Below are positions 22,982 through 31,374 of a stretch of 34,991 nucleotides of DNA, piece by piece. Under the pieces are notes generated by a model that had not been told where the DNA came from, did not search any database, and was given only the letters and a program-made list of their open reading frames with translations. This DNA is from Bacillota bacterium (GTDB lineage Bacteria > Bacillota > Limnochordia > Darwinibacteriales > Darwinibacteriaceae), in the NCBI GenBank assembly GCA_012521465.1, contig JAAYMI010000196.1, positions 1-34,991 of the forward strand, given 5' to 3'. The position numbers were made by a program, and so were the translations under genes. The first letter of the stretch is position 1; each line of letters opens with the position of its first letter.

Positions 22982-24055
22982 CTACTCAGCCTCCCAACTG
23001 CCCTTCACCGCCACGATCCAGATCGCGGCAAGGGCCAGCCCACACAGAAGCAGCGTTTCCTGGATGAAACGCATCCCCGGCATTGGTTCCACACCCATCA
23101 CAAAACGAAAGCCGCGCGCCACATATGTAGCGGGCAAAACGAGGCTGGCCGCCTTGAAGTACGGAGGTAGAAACTCCAAGGGAAAATACACCCCGGAAAC
23201 AAACATCATGATCGTCATGCCCAGGCCTGCAATTTCCGACGCACTGCGGGCGCTTTTGGCCACTAAGGCAAGCACTGCCCCGGCTCCGCTCATAATCAAA
23301 GTGGCTGCCACCAGGTAGAGGGCAAACAGCGGCCAGTTAATGGGCAGGCGCACCCCCAAAACCAGTCCACCTACCACCAGCACGAGGCAAGCACTGAGGG
23401 CACTGAGAGCCATGCGCGTTGTAATTAGGCCGGCCAGAAAATACAGCTTTCGCATGGGTGTGGCCGCCAGCCGTTTCAGCACAAAGCGCTCTTTCATATA
23501 CAAAAACGAGGAAGAAATCAAGAACAGACCCGATGACATGACGCCCACTGCAATCACGCCAGGGAACATATAGCCCTGCTCGCCGCCGGCCTGGCCCATA
23601 GGTGCAGACTCCACGATGCGCACTGTGAGAAACTCCCGGATATCCATACGCTGTCTGTCGAGGTGGGACCGGATCCCCTCACTCAGCTGCCTAAAAATCT
23701 CATTGTCCTGAAAGCGGGCTGGATTCCTCAGCACCTCTAAGGTGGAACCATCCCACCCCAGACCGAAGTCTGCCTGCTGCAGGGCGACTTGGTAGGAGAC
23801 TTCCTCCAGACTGTCATAGTAGACCGCCTTTAATCCCGCTACCTGCCTAATGGCATTTTCCAAAAGCGCTCGATCAGCAGGAGCTGCCGTGGTGTAAACA
23901 GCGGCCGTGGCCATGCTGCGTTCGCCGGAGTCTGCGAACAGGGGACCAAAAATCAAGAGGAATATCAGGGGAAGCACAAGCGAAAAAAACAGCGCGGAGC
24001 GATCCCGCAGGAGACCAAGGAGTAAAGCTTTCGTGATGGCCAGATAGCTTCTCAT
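22982..24055 (-). CDS. ABC-2 type permease (second of pair)
   Basis: 357 aa; N-terminal TM, large extracytoplasmic region, then TM helices; GLGMTIMMFVSGVYFPLEFLPPYFKAASLVLPATYVARGFRFVM. Confidence 0.88.
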   Translation of the reverse strand: MRSYLAITKALLLGLLRDRSALFFSLVLPLIFLLIFGPLFADSGERSMATAAVYTTAAPADRALLENAIRQVAGLKAVYYDSLEEVSYQVALQQADFGLGWDGSTLEVLRNPARFQDNEIFRQLSEGIRSHLDRQRMDIREFLTVRIVESAPMGQAGGEQGYMFPGVIAVGVMSSGLFLISSSFLYMKERFVLKRLAATPMRKLYFLAGLITTRMALSALSACLVLVVGGLVLGVRLPINWPLFALYLVAATLIMSGAGAVLALVAKSARSASEIAGLGMTIMMFVSGVYFPLEFLPPYFKAASLVLPATYVARGFRFVMGVEPMPGMRFIQETLLLCGLALAAIWIVAVKGSWEAE

Positions 24056-24069
24056 GGCATAGGCACCCC

Positions 24070-25197
24070 TTATACATCCCAGTTAAACTTGGCCAGGCCA
24101 ATGGAGGTGCAGACCACTGCAAAGACAGCCGGCACAACGATATTAGCCCAGTGAGGCGTGGGCGATACGAGCACACCAGTGGTGTGGCGCAGGCCGTTAA
24201 CCAAGTACGTTACCGGGTTAACCAGCACCAAGAACCTCAGGGGGTACGGCACCTGCATCACGGGAAAATAGAGCCCCCCGAGAAACATCATGGGATACAA
24301 GAGAGCGTTGGACAAGGCAGAGGCAGAGTTGGCTGTTTTGGCCAGCGCGCTGATCACTAAACCAACGGACAAGAGCGTAGTCAGGGACAGCACCATGAAA
24401 AACACGGCCTCCAAGGAAAGCAGTTTCAGTTTCACCCCAAAAAACAGTGCCCCAGCCCCATAGATCAGGCCAACCTGCACTAGGGATAAGGCCAAGATAT
24501 ACAAGAGTACACCGCCGAAATACTGCCCCGGGGAAAGGGGCGAGGCAAACAGCCTGCGCAGGCGGCCCAGCTCACGGTCAATTCCCAGCCGCTGCACCAT
24601 GGGGCCAAGTCCCGATGACAAGAACACCATCAAAATGATACCAGGGACCATGTAAGCAGCGAAGCTGAACGAACCCTGGACGGCTGCGGCCGCATCTACG
24701 TCGCGGTATACCGTTCTGACTGTAGGGGCTGTAAGCAGACCTAAGCGCTCGTTAATGCCGAGGTTGAAGGAACGCAGTACCTGGGCGAGGGTATCCCCAG
24801 CGATCTCCGACATCATCCTCCCCGAGCGAATATGCACCTCCGCTTCCGTACCCTGGACATGCACAACGGCATGGCGCTCGCCGCGTGCCAGAGCTTCCAG
24901 TTCATCTGCGAGAGAGCTCTCCGTGTACAAGTTAAGCCAGGTAGGCTCGGCCGCGGCCATCTCCGCGAACGCCTCCTGCACGATCGCGCCAATGGGAACC
25001 AGTTCCCTGCCGGAGGGCGCGCTGGTCACAAGGCCGACGTCGAATACAACCTCGCTGAGAGTCTCTCCCAAGTTCCCAAAAATCGAGACTAGAATCACCA
25101 GCAGAATGATGGGAAAAACGAGGTCCCAAAACAGGGTATATTTGTCCCGCAGGCTGCTGAGGAGCAAGCCGCGGAACACAGCTCTCACCTGCCGCAT
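24070..25197 (-). CDS. ABC-2 type permease (first of pair)
   Basis: From MRQVRAVFRGLLLSSLRDKYTLFWDLVFPIILLVILVSIFGN; start ATG at 25197 overlaps the upstream ATPase stop (TGATG), suggesting translational coupling. Confidence 0.88.
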   Translation of the reverse strand: MRQVRAVFRGLLLSSLRDKYTLFWDLVFPIILLVILVSIFGNLGETLSEVVFDVGLVTSAPSGRELVPIGAIVQEAFAEMAAAEPTWLNLYTESSLADELEALARGERHAVVHVQGTEAEVHIRSGRMMSEIAGDTLAQVLRSFNLGINERLGLLTAPTVRTVYRDVDAAAAVQGSFSFAAYMVPGIILMVFLSSGLGPMVQRLGIDRELGRLRRLFASPLSPGQYFGGVLLYILALSLVQVGLIYGAGALFFGVKLKLLSLEAVFFMVLSLTTLLSVGLVISALAKTANSASALSNALLYPMMFLGGLYFPVMQVPYPLRFLVLVNPVTYLVNGLRHTTGVLVSPTPHWANIVVPAVFAVVCTSIGLAKFNWDV

Positions 25198-26126
25198 CAA
25201 TCCCTCAACCCCTTGCCTGTGAGAGTCAGGAACACATCCTCCAGGTTCGGGCGGCGCACGGCGAGGTGCTCGATTGCCATCCCCTGCTGCTTTGCCCATT
25301 CCACGATGCGGGTCAAATCGCCAGTGAGGTCCTTGGTATACACTGCCACCTTTTCGGCCCCCACCCTGAGGCCATCCATCTGCTCCAGTTCTTGGAGCTG
25401 CTCTGGGCCGAATCCGCCTCGGCTGAATTCGATGACATTCTCCTGCCCCAGGTTATCCACGAGGGACTGGGGCGTACCTTTTGCAATGATCTTGCCCTGA
25501 TCCATGATGTAGACAAAGTCGGACAGCTGCTCTGCTTCGTCCATGTAGTGGGTGGTGAGGAAAATCGTTTTGCCCTGCTCCTTGAGGGTCTCGATTAGAT
25601 CCCAGATGTTCCGGCGGGCCTGGGGGTCAAGCCCAGTCGTGGGCTCGTCCAGGAAGATCACTTCCGGATCGTTGACCAGCGCTAAACCGATCGCCAACCG
25701 CTGGCGCTGGCCACCGCTGAGCGTCTCCACCAAGGCGCCAGCCTTATCCGTGAGGCTGCACACTTCCAAAAGCTCGTCGGCCTTCAGCGATCGGCGGTAG
25801 AACGAGGCGAACATCTCCAGCATTTCCCGCACCTTCAGCTTGGGCAGCCAGTTCGTCTGCTGCAGGAGCACGCCGATCCGTTCCTTTTCCTCCCGGCCGA
25901 TGGTGCGGCACGGCTTTCCAAGGAAGATGATCTGGCCGCTGTCGGCCTGCCGCAGCCCCTCCAAGATTTCCACGATGGTCGTCTTGCCCGCGCCATTCGG
26001 CCCCAGCAGGGTAAAGACCTGGCCGCGCAGGCAGTAGAAGGATACTCCATCAACGGCCTTCACGCTGCCGTAGTATTTCTTCAAGTCGATGACCTCTACA
26101 GCTACCTGTGCCTGAGTGTCTGCCAT
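25197..26126 (-). CDS. ABC transporter ATP-binding protein, DrrA/LnrL-type exporter ATPase
   Basis: From MADTQAQVAVEVIDLKKYYG; Walker A GPNGAGKTTIVEIL, signature LSGGQRQRLAIGLAL, Walker B VIFLDEPTTGLDPQARR; C-term RRPNLEDVFLTLTGKGLRD. Start at 26126 with SD GAGGAGAGG. Confidence 0.95.
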   Translation of the reverse strand: MADTQAQVAVEVIDLKKYYGSVKAVDGVSFYCLRGQVFTLLGPNGAGKTTIVEILEGLRQADSGQIIFLGKPCRTIGREEKERIGVLLQQTNWLPKLKVREMLEMFASFYRRSLKADELLEVCSLTDKAGALVETLSGGQRQRLAIGLALVNDPEVIFLDEPTTGLDPQARRNIWDLIETLKEQGKTIFLTTHYMDEAEQLSDFVYIMDQGKIIAKGTPQSLVDNLGQENVIEFSRGGFGPEQLQELEQMDGLRVGAEKVAVYTKDLTGDLTRIVEWAKQQGMAIEHLAVRRPNLEDVFLTLTGKGLRD

Positions 26127-26139
26127 CAAACCCTCTCCT

Positions 26140-27231
26140 CTACAGACGCGGTTCTGGGTACTCCACAATCTTGCCCTCGTATGTGCGCAGAACAACCTTT
26201 TCGGGGGTTTGAGACACCACATACTGCGGGCTCACTGGGATCTTACCGCCGCCACCGGGCGCGTCGATTACAAATGTGGGTACTGCCAATCCAGAGGTAT
26301 GCCCCCTGAGGTTCTCAATAATCTCAATCCCCCGCGCCACCGGCGTGCGGAAATGATCGATCCCCTCCGCTAGATCACACTGATACAGGTAGTACGGGCG
26401 AATGCGGAGCTTGAGCAGCTCATGTACCAGCTGTTTTTGCACAGTAGTGCTGTCGTTAATGCCCCGTAAGAGCACCGTCTGGTTGCCTAGGGGAATCCCG
26501 GCATCCACCAAAGCCGTACAGGCCCGGGCCGACTCCTCGGTGATCTCCTTGGGATGGTTGAACTGCACGTTGATCCACAGGGGGTGGTACTTCCTCAGCA
26601 TCGCCGTCAGGTCAGGCGTGATGCGGTACGGATTAGTCACCGGTGCCCGCGTCCCAATCCGGACGATCTCCACGTGGGGAATGGCCCGGATCCGTGCGAG
26701 GATCCGCTCCAGCTGGCAGTTGGCCAAGGTTAACGGATCGCCGCCGCTGATCAGCACATCCCGAATCTCGGGGTGGTTGGCAATATACGCGGTGACACCC
26801 TCTAACTCAGCGCGCGTCAACCCCCGTTCGGCCATCCCTACCCGACGCCGGCGAGTGCAGTGCCGGCAGTACGTGTGGCAGGTTTCGGTTGCCAGAATTA
26901 CTACGCGGTCGGGATAGCGGTGAATGAGGCGCGGCACGGGCGACAGTCCATCTTCGTTCAAAGGATCGGCCATTGTCACCCCTTGGCCCAATGCCTCTGC
27001 AGCTAAAGGAATCACCTGCCTGCGGATGGGACAGTTAGGATCCGCCCGGTCCATTAGTGAAGCAAAATAGGGTGTAATCCCCACCACAAAGCAGGGGTGG
27101 GATAGCGCGTGTTCCTCCTCAGGTGTTAAGTCAATGATCGCGCCAAGCTGTTCTTTCGTCCGCAGGCGACTGCGCAGCTGCCATCGCCAATCACCCCACT
27201 GGTCAGACCGGCACAAACACACCGCTGGCAT
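26140..27231 (-). CDS. kamA: KamA-type radical SAM lysine 2,3-aminomutase
   Basis: 363 aa; WGDWRWQLRSRL, radical SAM cluster TCHTYCRHCTRRR, DVLISGGDPL, QFNHPKEITEES, PYYLYQCDLAEGIDHFRTPVARGIEIIENLRGHTSG, FVIDAPGGGGKIPVSPQYV. Confidence 0.95.
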   Translation of the reverse strand: MPAVCLCRSDQWGDWRWQLRSRLRTKEQLGAIIDLTPEEEHALSHPCFVVGITPYFASLMDRADPNCPIRRQVIPLAAEALGQGVTMADPLNEDGLSPVPRLIHRYPDRVVILATETCHTYCRHCTRRRRVGMAERGLTRAELEGVTAYIANHPEIRDVLISGGDPLTLANCQLERILARIRAIPHVEIVRIGTRAPVTNPYRITPDLTAMLRKYHPLWINVQFNHPKEITEESARACTALVDAGIPLGNQTVLLRGINDSTTVQKQLVHELLKLRIRPYYLYQCDLAEGIDHFRTPVARGIEIIENLRGHTSGLAVPTFVIDAPGGGGKIPVSPQYVVSQTPEKVVLRTYEGKIVEYPEPRL

Positions 27232-27235
27232 GCCA

Positions 27236-28621
27236 TCAGCTCCCCTCCACCATGGTCGGTGCCATTACCGCATCCACCATCCCATGGATCAGTTTTTTCT
27301 CCACAGGGCATATGGTAGCTAGAATTCCACCTAGGCTGACGCCAGAAGAATGGACAAAGTAATACGGACATAAGCGGACTCGCCCCCGCATGGCCGCAAC
27401 GCTGCCAGTCTCGGGGTCAAAGTAAGAGGCCTCCACCTGACGGGCTTTGCAGAATTCCTGCAGGATGTAGGGATGCGTGGGGAAACTGGCCAGGGCTTCC
27501 TCAAGCCGGGCGCTCCAGTCCGCTTGCGAAAGGTCGTGGCCGATGGAAACGCCTCGGCTTCCCCAAGCCAGCTCCGAAAAACCAGAGACTTTCAAAGCAA
27601 ACTCCCGCCCACTCTGGGAAGCCTGGGCCAGCTGGACAAAATCGGTCACTGGTCGGCCGCCCACTTCTAAGCCGGGAATCACTGCATGTGGCGGCAGAGG
27701 CCGGCTATCCACGATCCAGGTGCGGGGAAAGACCTGCTGTAGTTTGGCAAAGCCTGCTGCGCCCAAACGCTCTTCCCACCAATTGGCCAGGGCAGGATGG
27801 TGGAACAAAGCCAAGTTGAGTTTTTCCTCAAGATAGCTCTTTAGCGGTGGAGTCACGCGCACCAGGCGCTTGCGGATGGCGTAGAGCATCAAGTCGATCT
27901 TGGGAATATTCTTCAGGTCAAACAGCTCGAAAAAGCGGTACAAAACGGTAATGCGCTGCCGAACACCTGCTGCTTCCACGTAAAGGCCGTCTTCCTGAAA
28001 CAGTACTTCCCGCGGTGAAACGGCAAAGCAGGTGAAGCCCTTCTTGCGCAGAGCCCCGGCCAGCCAATCCATTTCTTCCCGGTAATCTGCCGATTCATCA
28101 GAAACCACGATGGCTGCCACCGGTTCCCCGTCATCAAGGCTCCTTACTCCCTGGGCAAAGCCCCGCACGATGCCATCGGCGCCGCCCACCACGGTATATC
28201 CCAGCTGGCTGTACACTCGCCCCAGCTCCCCGGTTAGGCCAAATCCCCCAGGGACGCTATCTAATTCCGTGATAGCGAGACCCGTTTCGGTCAGGAGCAT
28301 ATCAGGACGGATTATGAGGGGCAGGTCCCTGCGAAACCGCCGCATGCGGCCGTATTCAATCACCTGCTCCGGCTTGCCCAGCTCCAAGTACTCGCTGATC
28401 CAGCGGGGCATCCGACCAGCCGCCGAGCTGAGATACAATTCTTGGATGCTGCGATAGAACTCGACAAGCAGCGGGCCAAGCTGCTCAATCTCCGCATAGA
28501 TACTGGGAGAGACGCCAAACGGCCGCGGCGATACTCGCCATCTGATACTCTGCTGAAACTCTCGCTGGACGAATAAACACGCCTCTACCTCAGACGAACT
28601 GTGCAGCAACGCGCGTATCAC
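27236..28621 (-). CDS. ATP-grasp-like (circularly permuted/glutathionylspermidine synthase-like) protein
   Basis: 461 aa, GTG start with SD GGAG; motifs ETGLAITELDSVPGGFGLTGELGRVY, LKSYLEEKLNLALFHHP, FALKVSGFSELAWGSRGVSIGHD, PYILQEFCKARQVEASYFD, VRLCPYYFV. Stop lies a few bp from the kamA start. Confidence 0.65.
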   Translation of the reverse strand: MIRALLHSSSEVEACLFVQREFQQSIRWRVSPRPFGVSPSIYAEIEQLGPLLVEFYRSIQELYLSSAAGRMPRWISEYLELGKPEQVIEYGRMRRFRRDLPLIIRPDMLLTETGLAITELDSVPGGFGLTGELGRVYSQLGYTVVGGADGIVRGFAQGVRSLDDGEPVAAIVVSDESADYREEMDWLAGALRKKGFTCFAVSPREVLFQEDGLYVEAAGVRQRITVLYRFFELFDLKNIPKIDLMLYAIRKRLVRVTPPLKSYLEEKLNLALFHHPALANWWEERLGAAGFAKLQQVFPRTWIVDSRPLPPHAVIPGLEVGGRPVTDFVQLAQASQSGREFALKVSGFSELAWGSRGVSIGHDLSQADWSARLEEALASFPTHPYILQEFCKARQVEASYFDPETGSVAAMRGRVRLCPYYFVHSSGVSLGGILATICPVEKKLIHGMVDAVMAPTMVEGS

Positions 28622-28702
28622 CTCATCTCCGCCGACTTCCTACAACAATTCCATAGGATTCTCCAGTTTCCTTCTCTGGCTGAATATATTCGCCAAGTCA
28701 AG

Positions 28703-28729
28703 AAAAAAACCCCGGCAGAACCGAGGTTT
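28703..28729 (-). terminator. Rho-independent terminator downstream of copA
   Basis: Minus strand AACCTCGG-TTCTG-CCGGGGTT followed by TTTTT. Confidence 0.85.
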
Positions 28730-28740
28730 GATACACAGCG

Positions 28741-31194
28741 TCAGCGAACACTTGGCCGGAACTTTCTCAGCCGCAGGGCATTGCTCACCACAGACACCGA
28801 ACTGAAGGCCATAGCGGCTGCGGCAAACATGGGATTAAGCAGAGGCCCGCCAAAGATGTGCAGTACTCCCGCGGCAAGGGGAATCCCTGCAGTGTTATAG
28901 GCAAAAGCCCAGAAGAGGTTCTGCTTGATGTTCCGAATGGTAGCCCGGCTGAGTTCGATCGCAGCGGGCACATCGAGGAGATCGCTGCGCATCAGGACAA
29001 TATCAGCGGATTCCATAGCAACATCGGTACCCGACCCAATCGCAATTCCCACATCGGCCTGTGCCAAGGCAGGAGCATCGTTAATTCCATCACCCACCAT
29101 GGCCACTCGCTTGCCTTCCGCTTGGAGCTTCTGCACCTCCCGGGCCTTATCTTCAGGCAGAACTTCTGCCAAGACCCGGTCCACGCCCACCTGCCTCGCA
29201 ATGGCATTGGCTGTACGCTTGTTATCTCCAGTGATCATGGCCACCTCCACGCCCATCCTATGCAGCAGGTTGATGGCTTGCCTGCTGGTGGGCTTGATCA
29301 CATCAGCTACTGCGATGATCCCCACAAGCTTGCCGTTGAGGGCGGCGTACATGGGGGTCTTGCCGTCCTCTGCCAACTTGTGCGACTCTGCTTCTAGAGT
29401 GATGGCGATGCCGTGCTCGTCCATGAGCTTCTTATTGCCGAGCAAGATCGCTTGGCCGGAAATCCTCCCGACGATGCCCTGGCCCGGTACGGCTTGGAAC
29501 TCCTCGAGGGGGAGAAACTCCAGCCCATCGGCCTCCGCCTGTCTGACGATGGCCGCCCCTAAAGGATGTTCGGATCCCTTTTCGGCCGATGCGGCCAGCT
29601 GGAGCAGGTAGCTGCGGTTCATGCCCTCAGCCGCGATCACGTCCGTCACTTCGGGCCTGCCTTCCGTGATGGTCCCCGTTTTATCCAACACCACCACCTG
29701 TACCTGGTGAGCAGTCTCAAGCGCAGTACCGCTCTTGATCAAAATGCCGTGCTCGGCTCCTTTACCGGTACCGACCATAATGGCGGTAGGAGTAGCCAAG
29801 CCCAAGGCGCAGGGGCAGGCAATGACCAGCACGGAGATGAAGATGGTCAAAGAAAACACCGCTGACTGCCCCGAAATAAACCACGCCAGGCCAGCCAAAA
29901 CTGCAATTCCCATCACGATGGGCACGAAGTATCCCGCAACGATATCCGCGAGCTTGGCAATGGGTGCCTTGGATCCCTGAGCATCCTCCACCAGCTTAAT
30001 GATCTGGGCGAGCACAGTATCCTTTCCCACTCGTGTGGCCCGGAAGGTGATGGTTCCGTTCTGATTGATGCTGGCCCCCACCACTTCGCTCCCCACCTGT
30101 TTTTCCAAGGGGATGCTTTCTCCTGTGAGCATGGACTCATCCACCGAGGTATGGCCGCCCACCACCACGCCATCGACAGGGATGCGCTCTCCTGGCCTTA
30201 CCAGGATGATGTCTCCCACCGCCACTTCCTCAATGGGAATAACCTGTTCCTGCCCGGATGTTACCACAGTGGCCGTCTTGGGCGCGAGGCCCATGAGCTT
30301 CTTAATTGCTTCCGAAGTGCGGCCCTTAGCCACCGCTTCGAGATAGCGGCCTAGGAGGATGAGGGTAATGATCACGCCTGCTGTTTCGAAGTAGAGTTCA
30401 TGGGCAAAAGCGTGGTTGCCCTGCATGATCTGGAGCACAGCATACAAACCGTACACAAAGGCCGCCCCGGTACCGATGGCGATCAGGGAGTCCATATTTG
30501 GCTGCCGCCGCAGGAGATTGCCGAAGCCAACCGTATAGAAGCGGTAGCCCGCCGCTATGACAGGGACCGTGAGGAAAAGCTGTATTACTGCGAAAGCCAG
30601 TGGATTCAGCTGCGGCGAAATGAAGCTTGGGATTGGCAAGCCCAGCATATGCCCCATGGAGATGTAAAACAGTGGTGCCGTAAACAGCGCCGAAAACAGA
30701 AAGCGCTTCCATAGAGCCCTGATCTCAGCAAGCCGCCGCTCCTGGTGCTCATCTACCTGTTCGGATTGGGCTTCTAACGGTTCGTAGCCCGCCTTGACGA
30801 TGGCGTCTTTCACAGCAGATAGGCGCACCTCGGCCGGGTCATAGACCACTTGGGCCTGCTCAGCGGCTAGATTGACGCTCACCTCACGCACACCTGGCAG
30901 ACGGCCGACGGCTCGTTCCACCGCGGCCGCGCAGGCCGCACAGGTCATCCCGCTGATGGGAATGGTGATCCTTTGGGCTGCAGGCGCTTCCTCAGCCACT
31001 TCATACCCTGCCCGCTCAACAGCAGCTTTGATTGCTTCCAAGTCAACTGTATCGTCATACTCCACGTGGAGTTTTTCTGCAGCCAAGTTCACATTGGCAT
31101 GGGCGACACCGGCGACCTTACACACGCTCTTTTCCACTGCACTGGCGCAGGCCGCACAGGTCATGCCCTTGACCGCAAGTGTATCCTTCTTCAT
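28741..31194 (-). CDS. copA: Copper-exporting P1B-type ATPase with two HMA domains
   Basis: 817 aa; two GMTCAACA motifs, [76 protein letters not shown]. Confidence 0.97.
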   Translation of the reverse strand: MKKDTLAVKGMTCAACASAVEKSVCKVAGVAHANVNLAAEKLHVEYDDTVDLEAIKAAVERAGYEVAEEAPAAQRITIPISGMTCAACAAAVERAVGRLPGVREVSVNLAAEQAQVVYDPAEVRLSAVKDAIVKAGYEPLEAQSEQVDEHQERRLAEIRALWKRFLFSALFTAPLFYISMGHMLGLPIPSFISPQLNPLAFAVIQLFLTVPVIAAGYRFYTVGFGNLLRRQPNMDSLIAIGTGAAFVYGLYAVLQIMQGNHAFAHELYFETAGVIITLILLGRYLEAVAKGRTSEAIKKLMGLAPKTATVVTSGQEQVIPIEEVAVGDIILVRPGERIPVDGVVVGGHTSVDESMLTGESIPLEKQVGSEVVGASINQNGTITFRATRVGKDTVLAQIIKLVEDAQGSKAPIAKLADIVAGYFVPIVMGIAVLAGLAWFISGQSAVFSLTIFISVLVIACPCALGLATPTAIMVGTGKGAEHGILIKSGTALETAHQVQVVVLDKTGTITEGRPEVTDVIAAEGMNRSYLLQLAASAEKGSEHPLGAAIVRQAEADGLEFLPLEEFQAVPGQGIVGRISGQAILLGNKKLMDEHGIAITLEAESHKLAEDGKTPMYAALNGKLVGIIAVADVIKPTSRQAINLLHRMGVEVAMITGDNKRTANAIARQVGVDRVLAEVLPEDKAREVQKLQAEGKRVAMVGDGINDAPALAQADVGIAIGSGTDVAMESADIVLMRSDLLDVPAAIELSRATIRNIKQNLFWAFAYNTAGIPLAAGVLHIFGGPLLNPMFAAAAMAFSSVSVVSNALRLRKFRPSVR

Positions 31195-31255
31195 GATTCC
31201 ATCACCACCTATTGCGACATAGGATTAGTTTATCCCAGATTGCTGGGTACGCCAT

Positions 31256-31316
31256 ACACCCTACCCCCCTGGGGTGTTCCTGGGTCAATTATACGCCGCC
31301 TCGACAGAGTTGTCAA
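31256..31316 (-). promoter_or_regulatory. copA promoter with CsoR-like operator
   Basis: Minus strand TTGACA (31316-31311) - N17 - TATAAT (31293-31288), then ACACCCCAGGGGGGTAGGGTGT (31277-31256), an inverted G/C-tract repeat like known CsoR sites. Confidence 0.8.
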
Positions 31317-31333
31317 ACAGTGGCCATACGGCA

Positions 31334-31358
31334 AAGGCGCCGGCAAAGCCAGCGCCTT
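31334..31358 (-). terminator. Possible terminator hairpin after the GH3 gene
   Basis: AAGGCGC-cGGCAAAGCCa-GCGCCTT inverted repeat between the GH3 stop and the copA promoter; only a short T run. Confidence 0.45.
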
Positions 31359-31374
31359 CCTGCTTCTCAAAGAT

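Noticed and set aside
25198-25299. N-terminal extension of the first ABC permease ORF
   Set aside because: Overlaps the ATPase C-terminus; start at 25197 is translationally coupled and gives the normal permease N-terminus.
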